Source: Microbispora siamensis (GTDB lineage: Bacteria; Actinomycetota; Actinomycetes; Streptosporangiales; Streptosporangiaceae). From it: 64,000 bases of DNA. The DNA lies in assembly GCF_016863095.1 (NCBI RefSeq), contig NZ_BOOF01000031.1, positions 1-64,000 of the forward strand. Reading direction: 5' to 3'. Each line of letters opens with the position of its first letter. The stretch's first letter is position 1. Both the position numbers and the translations under genes were made by a program. Below the pieces are notes generated by a model, which worked only from the letters and a program-made list of their open reading frames with translations, made no database searches and was not told the DNA's origin. Shown piece after piece: positions 30,874 to 39,614 of this stretch.

Positions 30874-32494
30874 AACCGAGAGCCCCGCCCAGCCGTACGA
30901 CCAGGGCGCCTGGTGGCGTGACGCGGTGGTCTACCAGGTGTATCCACGCAGCTTCGCCGACGCGAACGTCGACGGCGAAGGGGACCTGCCCGGCGTGCTT
31001 TCCCGCCTCGGCCACCTGGCCGACCTGGGAGTGGACGCGATCTGGCTGAGCCCGTTCTACCCCTCGCCGCTGGCCGACGGCGGCTATGACGTGGCCGACT
31101 ACTGCGACGTCGATCCCCGATACGGCACGCTCGCGGACTTCGACGCGCTCGTGGCGGCGGCCGCGGCGAAGAACATCAAGGTGATCGTGGACATCGTCCC
31201 CAACCACTGCTCGGCCGAGCATCCGTGGTTCCGTGCGGCGCTGGCCGCCGGTCCCGGCAGCCCCGAGCGCGACCGGTTCGTCTTCCGTGACGAGCCGAAC
31301 AACTGGCAGTCCGTGTTCGGCGGCCCGGCCTGGACCCGGGTGCCCGACGGGCAGTGGTATCTGCACTTGTTCGACTCCGGGCAGCCCGACTGGAACTGGC
31401 GGCACCCCGACGTGGTCGCCATGTTCGAGCGGGTGCTGCGGTTCTGGCTCGACCGGGGCGTGGCCGGGTTCCGGATCGACGTGGCCAACATGCTGTTCAA
31501 GCAGGACGGGCTGCCCGACGTGGTCCCCGGCAGCCAGGGCGGCCCGCTCACCCCGGGTCACGCGCCCGTGCCGTACGAACACCAGCCGGAGCTGCTGGAC
31601 CTCTACCGGTCCTGGCGGAAGATCCTCGACTCCTACCCCGGGGCGCGCGGCACGGTGGCGGAGATGTGGTTCGGCCATCCCGACCAGGCCAGGCCCTACC
31701 TGTCCGGAGACGGGCTGGCCCAGCTCTTCGGCTTCGGCCTGATGCCGGCCCCGTGGTCGGCCGAGGAGTTCCGTACGGTCATCGACCGGTCGCACCGGCT
31801 GGCGCGTGAGACGGGCGGGTCGATCCCGTGGGTGCTGGGCAACCACGACGTGCCGCGCATGGTGACCAGGTTCGGCGTCGACCAGGACCTGGTCCGCGCG
31901 CCGACCCCGGAGGTGCTGCTCGGCCGGATGGACGTGGACGTGGAGCTGGGCACCAGGCGCGCACGTGCGGCGGCGCTGCTGCTGCTCGCACTGCCCGGCG
32001 GGGCGTACATCTACCAAGGGGACGAACTGGGCCTGCCGGAGCATCTCACCATTCCGGACGAGGCCCGGCAGGATCCCATGTTCGAGCGCACGCTGCGCAC
32101 GTTCATCGGCAGGGACGGCTGCCGGGTGCCCCTCCCCTGGTCCGGCGCCGCTTCGCCGTACGCCTTCGGGGGCGGCGACACCTGGCTGCCGCAGCCGGAG
32201 GACTGGGCGGCGCTGACCGTGGCCTCGCAGCGGGACGACCCCGGCTCGACGCTGAACCTCTACCGCGCCGCGCTCGCCATCCGGCGCGACCACCCCGCGC
32301 TCGGCGACGGCGACCTGACCTGGCTGGACACGCCTCCCGGCGTGCTGGCCTTCGCCCGCGACCCCGGCTTCACGCTCATGGTGAACTTCGGCGCCGAGCC
32401 GGTGCCGCTCGCCTGGCACCACGACGTGCTGCTCGCGAGCGGGCCGCTCGAGGGCGACCTGCTGCCGCCCGACACCGGAGTGTGGCTGTCGTGA
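30863..32494 (+). CDS. GH13 alpha-glucosidase
   Basis: A 543-residue cytoplasmic GH13 enzyme of the oligo-1,6/alpha-glucosidase type. The (beta/alpha)8 domain opens with DAVVYQVYPRSFAD. The catalytic residues are the nucleophile Asp206 (GFRIDVAN), acid/base Glu267 (VAEMWF) and stabiliser Asp329 (GNHDVPR). Many relatives have HDQPR rather than HDVPR at the last position, which may shift specificity. It would release glucose from alpha-linked sugars such as the sucrose or maltose part of raffinose-type oligosaccharides. GTG 30863 overlaps the MFS stop by 11 bp and its own stop overlaps the next start as GTGA, so the proteins are produced in coupled fashion. Confidence 0.93.
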   Translation: MSAETESPAQPYDQGAWWRDAVVYQVYPRSFADANVDGEGDLPGVLSRLGHLADLGVDAIWLSPFYPSPLADGGYDVADYCDVDPRYGTLADFDALVAAAAAKNIKVIVDIVPNHCSAEHPWFRAALAAGPGSPERDRFVFRDEPNNWQSVFGGPAWTRVPDGQWYLHLFDSGQPDWNWRHPDVVAMFERVLRFWLDRGVAGFRIDVANMLFKQDGLPDVVPGSQGGPLTPGHAPVPYEHQPELLDLYRSWRKILDSYPGARGTVAEMWFGHPDQARPYLSGDGLAQLFGFGLMPAPWSAEEFRTVIDRSHRLARETGGSIPWVLGNHDVPRMVTRFGVDQDLVRAPTPEVLLGRMDVDVELGTRRARAAALLLLALPGGAYIYQGDELGLPEHLTIPDEARQDPMFERTLRTFIGRDGCRVPLPWSGAASPYAFGGGDTWLPQPEDWAALTVASQRDDPGSTLNLYRAALAIRRDHPALGDGDLTWLDTPPGVLAFARDPGFTLMVNFGAEPVPLAWHHDVLLASGPLEGDLLPPDTGVWLS

Positions 32495-34530
32495 CCATCG
32501 AAACCGAACCGGGGTTGTGGCTGCTCACCACCCCGTCCAGCGCGTACGCCGTGCGGCTCGGGCCGGACGGCGCGCCGCGCTGTGCCCACTGGGGGCCGCG
32601 GCTCACGCTCGGCCAGGCCCGCGCGCTGCCCGCCGGCCCCGAGGAACTGCCCGTCGAAGGCGGCGGCCGGTTCGGCGTGGCGGGCCTGCAGGTCAGGTAT
32701 GGCGACGCCGTACGCGGGGTCGAATGGCGTCACGTCGGTCACGACATCGAAGGCGACGACGTCGACGGCGGCCACCTGACGATCAGGATGGCCGACCGGC
32801 ACTACCCGCTGGAGATCGACCTGCACTACCTGGTCAGGCCGGACAGCGACGCCGTCGGCCGCTGGACGACCCTGCGCAACACGGGTGACGGGCCGATCAC
32901 GGTCCTGCGCTGCGACTCGGCGGCCTGGGCGGTTCCGCGGCGCGAGGACTACCGGCTGACCCACGTCACGGGCGAGTGGGGCGCGGAGTTCCAGGTCAGG
33001 CGTACGGCCCTGGCCGTGGCCGAGACCGTGCTGACCAGCAGGCGCGGGCACAGCGGCTACCACGCCAACCCGTGGGTGATGCTCGACGCGGGCGACGCGA
33101 CCGAGGACCGCGGCGAGGTGTGGAGCGCGGCGCTGGCCTGGAGCGGAAGCTGGCGCATCACCGTCGAGCGCGACCACGACGGCCGCGCGGGCTGGAGCGG
33201 CGGGTTCGGGCACGAGGGGGTGACCTGGCGGCTCGGACCCGGCGAATCCCTGGAGACGCCGGCGTTCACCGGGATCTATTCGGCCGAGGGGTTCGGCGGG
33301 GTCAGTCACCGGTGGCACGACCACGTCCGCCGCCACGTGCTGCCCGCGCCCGGCCGGGTGAGGCCGGTGGTCTACAACTCCTGGGAGGCGACCGAGTTCG
33401 ACATCTCCCAGGACCAGCAGATGGAGCTGGCCGAGCTCGCCGCGGGCATCGGCGTGGAGCTGTTCGTGATGGACGACGGCTGGTTCGGCGGGCGCGCCGG
33501 CGCCTTCGCGGGCCGTACGGGCGAGACGGCGGGCCTGGGCGACTGGTGGCCGAACCCCGACCGCTTCCCCGACGGCCTCACCCCGCTGATCGACCACGTG
33601 AAGCGGCTCGGTATGGCATTCGGCCTGTGGGTGGAGCCGGAGTCGGTCAATCCCGACAGCGAGCTCTACCGCACCCACCCCGAGTGGGTGCTGCGCCAGC
33701 CGAACCGGCGCGCGACCGAGATACGCGACCAGCTCCTGCTCGACTTCTCCCGGGACGACGTCGCCGAGTGGGCGTACGACCGGCTGGACGAGCTGGTGGC
33801 GCACAACGACATCGCGTTCCTGAAGTGGGACATGAACCGGCCGATCACCGAGGCCGGCGACGAGGTGTGGGTGCCGTACATCAGGAACGTGTACGCCGTG
33901 ATGGACCGGCTGCGCGCGGCCCACCCGCACCTGACGATCGAGGGCTGCGCGAGCGGCGGGGGCCGTGCCGACCTCGGGATGCTGGCCCGAACCGAACAGA
34001 TCTGGACCTCGGACAACACCGACGCCGCCCAGCGGATCGCGATCCAGCACGGCTACGGCCAGGTCTATCCGGCCTGCACGATGGGCGCCTGGGTGACCGA
34101 CAGCCCCAACGCGCTCACCGGCCGGCCGACGCCGCTGGCCTTCCGCTTCCACGTCGCGATGTCCGGTGCGCTCGGCATCGGCGGCGACCTGCTGCGCTGG
34201 AGCCCGGCCGACCTGGAGCAGGCGAAGCGCCTCGTCGAGCAGTACAAGCTGATCCGCCCGGTCGTCCACGAGGGCCGGATGGACCGCCTCGCCGACTGGG
34301 CCGTGCAGTACACCCTCGATCCGCACGTCGTGGTGTTCTCCTGGCGGCCGACCACGCTGGTCCGCGTGACGGCCCCCGTACGGCTGAAGGGCCTGGACCC
34401 GGACGGCGTCTACCGCGACGAGGACACCGGGAAGACGCACCACGGCACGCTGCTGATGAGCCACGGGCTGCCCCGGCCGTGGCCGTTCGACGCCACCAGC
34501 GAACTGAAGAGGCTCACCCGTGTCGGATAA
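32491..34530 (+). CDS. GH36 alpha-galactosidase
   Basis: A 679-residue alpha-galactosidase with an N-terminal beta-sandwich (about 1-290), a central barrel and a C-terminal beta domain. The nucleophile is Asp447 (FLKWDMNR) and the acid/base Asp508 (TSDNTDA). NSWEATEFDI and VMDDGWFGGR are further family signatures. No signal peptide is present, so it acts on sugars brought in by the operon transporter, for example melibiose or raffinose. The start GTG 32491 lies in a GTGA overlap with the GH13 gene, and the last 11 bases are shared with the GH2 gene. Confidence 0.95.
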   Translation: MTIETEPGLWLLTTPSSAYAVRLGPDGAPRCAHWGPRLTLGQARALPAGPEELPVEGGGRFGVAGLQVRYGDAVRGVEWRHVGHDIEGDDVDGGHLTIRMADRHYPLEIDLHYLVRPDSDAVGRWTTLRNTGDGPITVLRCDSAAWAVPRREDYRLTHVTGEWGAEFQVRRTALAVAETVLTSRRGHSGYHANPWVMLDAGDATEDRGEVWSAALAWSGSWRITVERDHDGRAGWSGGFGHEGVTWRLGPGESLETPAFTGIYSAEGFGGVSHRWHDHVRRHVLPAPGRVRPVVYNSWEATEFDISQDQQMELAELAAGIGVELFVMDDGWFGGRAGAFAGRTGETAGLGDWWPNPDRFPDGLTPLIDHVKRLGMAFGLWVEPESVNPDSELYRTHPEWVLRQPNRRATEIRDQLLLDFSRDDVAEWAYDRLDELVAHNDIAFLKWDMNRPITEAGDEVWVPYIRNVYAVMDRLRAAHPHLTIEGCASGGGRADLGMLARTEQIWTSDNTDAAQRIAIQHGYGQVYPACTMGAWVTDSPNALTGRPTPLAFRFHVAMSGALGIGGDLLRWSPADLEQAKRLVEQYKLIRPVVHEGRMDRLADWAVQYTLDPHVVVFSWRPTTLVRVTAPVRLKGLDPDGVYRDEDTGKTHHGTLLMSHGLPRPWPFDATSELKRLTRVG

Positions 34531-36205
34531 CCCGCTCCCGGAATACCCGCGGCCCCAGCTCGTCCGCGACAGCTACCTCAACCTCAACGGCCGCTGGGAG
34601 TACGCGATCAGGGACTACGCCCCCGAGACGTACGACGGCGAGATCCTCGTGCCGTACTCGCCTGAGGCGCCGCTGTCCGGAGTGAACCGGCAACTGCTTC
34701 CCGGGGAGACCCTCTGGTATCGGCGCCGGTTCGACCTGCCGGACGACTTCGCCGACGGGCGGGTGATCCTGCACTTCGGCGCGGTCGACCAGACCTGCCG
34801 GGTGTGGGTCAACGACGACGAGGTCGGCGGTCACACCGGCGGCTACCTGCCGTTCTCGTTCGACGTCACCGACGCGCTGCGCCCGTCGGAGAACGTCCTG
34901 GTCGTCGCCGTGCGGGACGACACCGGGAACGGCTCGCGGGGCAAGCAGCGGCTGCGGCGCGGCGGCATCTGGTACACCGCCCAGTCGGGCATCTGGCAGA
35001 CGGTCTGGACCGAGCGCGTCCCAGAGGTCCACGTCGAACGGCTCACGCTGACCCCGCTGCTCGGCGACTCCTGCGTGGAGGTGACGGTCCACGCACCCAC
35101 GGGAGAGGCGCATGTCGAGATCTCGGCCGGAGGCGAAGCGGTCGCGCGGGTCACGGTGCCGGCTGAGCGGCCGGTGCGGGTCCCCCTGCCCGAGGTGCGC
35201 GCCTGGAGCCCAGAAGATCCCTTTCTGTACGACGTCGCCGTGTCGCTCGGCGCGGACCGCGTGCGGAGCTATTTCGGCATGCGCTCCTTCTCGGTCGGGC
35301 CCGACGCCGACGGCGTCCCCCGGCTGCTGCTGAACGGCCGGCCGTACTTCCACGCCGGGGTGCTCGACCAGGGCTACTGGCCGGACGGCCTCTACACGCC
35401 GCCGTCCGACGAGGCGATGATCCACGACATCGCCACGATGAAGCGGCTCGGCTTCACCATGCTGCGCAAGCACATCAAGATCGAGCCGCTGCGCTGGTAT
35501 CACCACTGCGACCGGCTCGGCATGCTCGTCTGGCAGGACATGGTCAACGGCGGCGAGCCGTACCGTCCGTGGGTGATCACCACACCCGCGTTCCTGCCCT
35601 TCGTCCGGATGGACGACCGCCGCCACCGCCGGTTCGGCCGGGCCGACGCGGCGGGCCGTACGGCGTTCGAGGCCGAGACGCGCGCCACGATCGAGCACCT
35701 GCGCAACGTGGTGAGCCTGGCGGTCTGGGTGCCGTTCAACGAGGGCTGGGGCCAGTTCGACGCCGCGCGGATCGCCGCGGAGGTCGCCCGGCTCGACCCG
35801 ACGCGTACGGTCGACCACGCCAGCGGCTGGCACGACCAGCGCGCGGGCGACCTGCGCAGCCTGCACGTCTACTTCCGCCGGTTCCGCCCGCCGCGACCCG
35901 ACGGCCGGGTGCTCGTGTTGTCCGAGTACGGCGGATACAGCCTGCGCGTCGAGGGCCACGTCCGGGGCGAGAAGGAGTTCGGCTACCGCCGGTACCGCAC
36001 GGCGGACGCGCTCGGCGAGGCGTTCGCCCGGCTGCACGAGGAGCAGATCATCCCGGCTGTCGCGCGCGGTCTGAGCGCGACCGTCTACACCCAGGTGTCC
36101 GACGTCGAGGACGAGATCAACGGCCTGCTCACCTACGACAGGGCGGTGCTCAAACTCCCCGAGGACCTCGTACGTTCGATCACGGAAAGGCTCAGGTTCG
36201 CGTGA
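34520..36205 (+). CDS. GH2 beta-galactosidase/beta-glycosidase-like protein
   Basis: A 561-residue GH2 enzyme, shorter than LacZ-type members (about 1000) and close to the compact GH2 proteins. The sugar-binding domain begins RPQLVRDSYLNLNGRWEY; an immunoglobulin-like domain and a TIM barrel follow. Glu408 (FNEGWGQ) is the candidate acid/base and Glu469 (LSEYGGY) the candidate nucleophile. Retaining hydrolysis of beta-galactosides or beta-glucuronides is expected; the exact substrate is open, though operon context favours galactosides. GTG 34520 overlaps the GH36 stop, and the gene ends in a GTGA overlap with the DUF2804 gene. There is no export signal. Confidence 0.9.
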   Translation: MSDNPLPEYPRPQLVRDSYLNLNGRWEYAIRDYAPETYDGEILVPYSPEAPLSGVNRQLLPGETLWYRRRFDLPDDFADGRVILHFGAVDQTCRVWVNDDEVGGHTGGYLPFSFDVTDALRPSENVLVVAVRDDTGNGSRGKQRLRRGGIWYTAQSGIWQTVWTERVPEVHVERLTLTPLLGDSCVEVTVHAPTGEAHVEISAGGEAVARVTVPAERPVRVPLPEVRAWSPEDPFLYDVAVSLGADRVRSYFGMRSFSVGPDADGVPRLLLNGRPYFHAGVLDQGYWPDGLYTPPSDEAMIHDIATMKRLGFTMLRKHIKIEPLRWYHHCDRLGMLVWQDMVNGGEPYRPWVITTPAFLPFVRMDDRRHRRFGRADAAGRTAFEAETRATIEHLRNVVSLAVWVPFNEGWGQFDAARIAAEVARLDPTRTVDHASGWHDQRAGDLRSLHVYFRRFRPPRPDGRVLVLSEYGGYSLRVEGHVRGEKEFGYRRYRTADALGEAFARLHEEQIIPAVARGLSATVYTQVSDVEDEINGLLTYDRAVLKLPEDLVRSITERLRFA

Positions 36206-37185
36206 TCACGCACGAGCGGGAGATCACCGAGCCGGTCGACCTGTGCCTGCCGGACGGGCGGCTCAACCCCTGCGCGGTGGGCTGGACCCGCCGTCCTCTG
36301 CACCGGGGCAACCTGCGCGGCTGGGGACGGCGCAAGCGCTGGGAATACTGGGGGATCGTCACCCCCCGCCACATCGTCGGCCTGGTCGCGTCGTCACTGG
36401 ACTACGCCGCGGTGAACGGGGTGTACGTGCTCGACCGGGACACCCGTGTGGAGCTCGCCAAGGACGTCGTGGTGCCGCTGGCCCGCGGCGCCGTCTTCCC
36501 CGACCGCAGCGGCGCCGGGACGGCGTCCGTACGCGGCGGCGGCGTGACGATCGACATCGAGCAGGGTGTTTCCGGCACCGCGATCCGGGCCGTGGCGCCC
36601 GGTGTCGAGCTCGATCTGGAGGTGCCGCTGCCGGAGGGCCACGAGTCGCTCGGCGTGGTGGTGCCGTGGGGGCCGAACCGGTTCCAGTACACGGTGAAGG
36701 ACGTCGGCCGTCCGGTGCGCGGGCGGCTGCGGCTGGAGTCGGCCGAGTTCACCGTCGACGAGGCGGACTCGTTCGCCGTGCTCGACCACGGCCGCGGGAA
36801 GTGGCCGTACTCGATCACGTGGAACTGGGCGGCGGGCAGCGGGCCCGGCCGGGCGATCCAGCTCGGCGGCAAGTGGACCGACGGCACCGGCTCCACCGAG
36901 AACGCCCTGTTCGTCGGGGGCCGCCTGCACAAGATCGGCGACGAGCTGGAGTGGTCGTACGACCGGACCGACTGGCTGCGGCCGTGGCAGATCACCGGCC
37001 CCCGGGTGGAGGTGGAGTTCCACCCGTTCCACGAGAAGGCGGCCCGCACCGAGCTCGGCCTGGTGGGCAACGAGACGCACCAGTGCTTCGGCCACTTCTC
37101 CGGGCGGGCCCGGGCCGACGACGGCGCCTGGGTGAACCTCGACGGCCTCACCGGCTGGGCCGAGGAGGCCCGCAACCGCTGGTGA
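36202..37185 (+). CDS. DUF2804 family protein
   Basis: A 327-residue protein matching DUF2804 in layout: WTRRPLHRGNLRGWGRRKRWEYWG near the N-terminus, a beta-rich middle (DHGRGKWPYSITWNWAAG), and a C-terminal segment with NETHQCFGHFSGR. The His and Glu residues in these stretches are well placed for a catalytic or binding site, but no activity is established for the family as far as I know. GTG 36202 is coupled to the GH2 stop through GTGA. As the last cistron of a sugar operon it may act on a glycolipid or unusual glycoside. Tandem hairpins follow. Confidence 0.85.
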   Translation: MITHEREITEPVDLCLPDGRLNPCAVGWTRRPLHRGNLRGWGRRKRWEYWGIVTPRHIVGLVASSLDYAAVNGVYVLDRDTRVELAKDVVVPLARGAVFPDRSGAGTASVRGGGVTIDIEQGVSGTAIRAVAPGVELDLEVPLPEGHESLGVVVPWGPNRFQYTVKDVGRPVRGRLRLESAEFTVDEADSFAVLDHGRGKWPYSITWNWAAGSGPGRAIQLGGKWTDGTGSTENALFVGGRLHKIGDELEWSYDRTDWLRPWQITGPRVEVEFHPFHEKAARTELGLVGNETHQCFGHFSGRARADDGAWVNLDGLTGWAEEARNRW

Positions 37186-37209
37186 TCCACCGGGCCCGGA
37201 CGCCTTCGT

Positions 37210-37286
37210 GCCCCTCCACGCACGTCGCGAACGGGTAGTCGTGGAGGGGCAGAGCCTGGGCTCCGGCGGTTCAGTCGCCGGAGCCC
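37210..37286 (+). terminator. Tandem terminators of the galactoside operon
   Basis: The first hairpin pairs GCCCCTCCACG (37210-37220) with CGTGGAGGGGC (37240-37250). The second pairs GGGCTCCGGCG (37258-37268) with CGCCGGAGCCC (37276-37286) around a 7-nt loop and is followed by TTGT. Confidence 0.8.
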
Positions 37287-37299
37287 TTGTCCCTGCTCC

Positions 37300-37330
37300 G
37301 CGGAATGAGTCGCTTCCGGCTTCATTCCGC
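37300..37330 (-). terminator. Hairpin downstream of the Cys-rich gene
   Basis: GCGGAATGA (37300-37308) and TCATTCCGC (37322-37330) form a 9-bp stem 19 bp past the stop of the leftward gene at 37350-37670. It probably terminates that gene. Confidence 0.55.
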
Positions 37331-37349
37331 AGGCCGTCAGGCCGGCCTT

Positions 37350-37670
37350 CTAATTGACACAGGCGACCAATTCGGGGAGTACGTTGGAGCAGTGGCCCGC
37401 GACGCAGACGTCCCAGAGGATGTCGTCGAGGTCCGAGCGGGAGCATTCGTTCCGCGAGCATTCGTTCCGGAAGCACTCGTGCTGGAAGGGTTCGTTCCGG
37501 AAGCCGACGTTTTCGAAGGTGTTGTTGAACCCATCGGTACACGGGTTGGTACAACCCCAGCCAGTTGGGGCGGTCGAGGCGCTCGCGGCCGTGGCGCCCG
37601 CGGCGAGGGCACCACCGCCGAGCGCGGTGGAAAGTGCGAGTCCGGCGATGACCTTCTTGAGCTTGGGCAT
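37350..37670 (-). CDS. Small secreted eight-cysteine protein with pentamer repeats
   Basis: A 106-residue precursor with a clear Sec signal peptide (residues 1-32, ending ASAS) and a mature part of about 74 residues. The mature chain has eight Cys (40, 44, 66, 71, 76, 89, 94, 104), enough for four disulfides. Residues 52-81 are six tandem five-residue units: FENVG, FRNEP, FQHEC, FRNEC, SRNEC, SRSDL, visible as a 15-bp DNA repeat (37428-37517). The repeats do not follow the classical pentapeptide-repeat consensus. ATG 37670 follows GAGGGGGA. No family is recognised. The gene is alone, with an AT-rich promoter region upstream and a hairpin downstream, and probably makes an abundant secreted or wall-associated product. 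Confidence 0.8.
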   Translation of the reverse strand: MPKLKKVIAGLALSTALGGGALAAGATAASASTAPTGWGCTNPCTDGFNNTFENVGFRNEPFQHECFRNECSRNECSRSDLDDILWDVCVAGHCSNVLPELVACVN

Positions 37671-38121
37671 TTCGTCCCCCTCTAAAGGATCAACTGCCTA
37701 ATGTGTGCGTCATCCCTAAATGAGAAGGAATGTCGCATAATGACCGTTAAGTGGTCATTGCCCCGCGACGTCATTGTTTCCCGGCAGAACGAGCAACAAA
37801 CGGCGATCTACGGTGTTTAATGCCGCATTGTCCGATTGAGAGCCCTCACGGAGCACTTATGTCGCCTTCATCCCTTAATGTCCGATTTTGGACTCGCCTA
37901 CTTAGGAGGGCGGCAGGCGTCGTCCGACCGCAGCCTTTGGCCGCCCGCGATCTCGGTGTCCCGCTCGGCGGGGCGGGCCGCACCGCCAGGCGCGAACCCT
38001 CGGCACGTCCGTGCGGTCTTCGATGTCTCGTACTGCGTGTACAGAGCAGCGACCACCGGCGGATAGCCGGCGCAGCCGCTTCGCAACCGGCAGGCGCGCG
38101 GTCAGCGGCATGAGCGGGCGT
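37671..38121. other. AT-richer gene-free region
   Basis: No gene is supported. The first 190 bases are clearly more AT-rich than the surroundings and presumably contain the promoter of the Cys-rich gene. TCATT and AATG words recur, but no clean dyad or boxes were found. The remainder has the local GC content, and its short open frames show no coding character. Confidence 0.5.
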
Positions 38122-39075
38122 CTATCGGTCTGGACGGCCGCCGGTCAGGTGGATATGACGTAACCCCGGGCTGAAGGTGGCGACGTGATCGGCGGTGCCG
38201 TGGTGCGCTTTCGATGGTGTGAAGCGGCCTTCGCTGACTGCGACGTCGTAGGCGCCGCCGTGAGGGTACTCGGCCAGGATCCCGGTCACCTGGTGCTCGG
38301 CTGCCCAGGCGAGTCCGGCGTCCAGCGTGTCGAACACGCCGGAGGCGTATCGGGCGTGTTCACCGTGGAAGATCCAGACGGCTGGCCTGAGCGGACTGCA
38401 CTGGTCGTCGCTGGGCCTGCGGCGCAGGCCCTCCGGCGTGAACGAGAAGGCGCCGGGGAAAGGGCCTGGCCGATGACGTACGGCGAGCACCACCGGTTCG
38501 GGGTGGACGCCCCGCAGACCCGTCTCGGGTGCGGTGTTCGCGAAGGCGTTCCACAGGTGAAGGCAGATCAGGTCGTCGTCGCGATTGGCGGTGACGTAGG
38601 CGAGGGTCTTGGAGTAGAACGGGTTGGTTCCGCCGATCCACAGCGACGGGGGCCCGAACGTCTCAATGACCTCGGTCAGCGTGCGGTCCTGCGTCACCCA
38701 CCCGCCGATGTCGGCGCTCAACCGCTGATACTCCGCCGCCGACAGCGCCCGATCCAGCTCCAGCCAGCCGAGACGATGAGCGATCTCGGCGTAGACGGAC
38801 GCCGTGGCATCGCGCAAGGCGTCGGCGGGAAGGATGTCGCTGTAGGCGCCCATGACGCCCGTCGCGACGAATGCGTCGCGTTCGCGTAGTCGATCGCACT
38901 CCGCCCACCACCGCGTCAGGCTCTCGTCCAGGGCAGCCATCGCCTCCAGCAGAAGCCGTTCCGCCGTCTCATCCCTGCCGTACATGCCAGGGCGACGAAG
39001 CACACCGTTCACCTGCCTCAGGTGGTGCCGGCGAGCCTCACCCAGAACGGAATCGGAGTCCTTTCCACTGCTCAT
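38122..39075 (-). CDS. Hypothetical protein with C-terminal DUF7710-like domain
   Basis: A 317-residue soluble protein. The last 85 residues (AVWIFHGEHARYASGVFDTLDAGLAWAAEH, then TGILAEYPHGGAYDVAVSEGRFTP, shown in parts) look like the DUF7710 domain, a small module often found at the end of proteins of unknown role. Residues 20-220 are a helical region including FGPPSLWIGGTNPFYSKTL and DLICLHLWNAF, which I cannot assign. ATG 39075 has a weak ribosome-binding site. The gene stands alone, convergent with none of its neighbours, and shows no signal peptide or membrane helix. Confidence 0.75.
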   Translation of the reverse strand: MSSGKDSDSVLGEARRHHLRQVNGVLRRPGMYGRDETAERLLLEAMAALDESLTRWWAECDRLRERDAFVATGVMGAYSDILPADALRDATASVYAEIAHRLGWLELDRALSAAEYQRLSADIGGWVTQDRTLTEVIETFGPPSLWIGGTNPFYSKTLAYVTANRDDDLICLHLWNAFANTAPETGLRGVHPEPVVLAVRHRPGPFPGAFSFTPEGLRRRPSDDQCSPLRPAVWIFHGEHARYASGVFDTLDAGLAWAAEHQVTGILAEYPHGGAYDVAVSEGRFTPSKAHHGTADHVATFSPGLRHIHLTGGRPDR

Positions 39076-39086
39076 CGCATTCGATC

Positions 39087-39329
39087 ATGACAGACCAAGG
39101 CGCGCTCCAGAGGTCCGCGCGTGCAATCCGACGTACGACCTTCGCGCAGCCGGCAAGCCGAGCGGTCAGCGGCATCCAAGCCGAGGCGCCGAACACACTG
39201 GTTCGCCTGGACGAACGACTTCCCGGCCAGATCGGTCAGAACAACTACCTGAAGTGCGACATCAGTGACGAGGTGCTTGCGCTCCTGAGGAGCGCCTACG
39301 AGGAATCCGCCGACCGCAAAACCGCCTAG
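39087..39329 (+). CDS. Possible small ORF, 80 residues
   Basis: ATG 39087 opens an 80-codon frame, divergent from the DUF7710 gene with only 11 bp between start codons. The second half (GQIGQNNYLKCDISDEVLALLRS) reads like a folded protein segment, while the first half is basic and less convincing. There is no Shine-Dalgarno. It may be a remnant of a larger gene or not expressed at all. The following 285 bases (39330-39614) contain nothing I can support. Confidence 0.3.
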   Translation: MTDQGALQRSARAIRRTTFAQPASRAVSGIQAEAPNTLVRLDERLPGQIGQNNYLKCDISDEVLALLRSAYEESADRKTA

Positions 39330-39614
39330 GCGCGATCAGTGGCGTACGCCGCCGGCGCCGATCTCCGCCCCGTCCTTACAACATCAGGTGCGGACGGCCA
39401 GGGCAGGTGCGCACCCGTCTTTCGCTGCTCATTCGTATAAGCCTCGGCCCTCTCACGCAGCCCCGTCACGTTCTCGAGAGCGGTGATGACACGCAACTCT
39501 CGCAAGGGCTCGCAATGGGCCGGGCGGCGCGACAGGCACACAGCGATGCGGGAACGAGTGATGAGCGGGGTGACCGGTGCCTGCTCGATGAAATCTGTCG
39601 TGCGGATCGCGGTC

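Noticed and set aside
37751-38113. A 120-codon plus-strand frame in the AT-richer intergenic region
   Set aside because: No ribosome-binding site, a biased Arg/Ala/Pro composition, no recognisable fold, and weak third-position bias.
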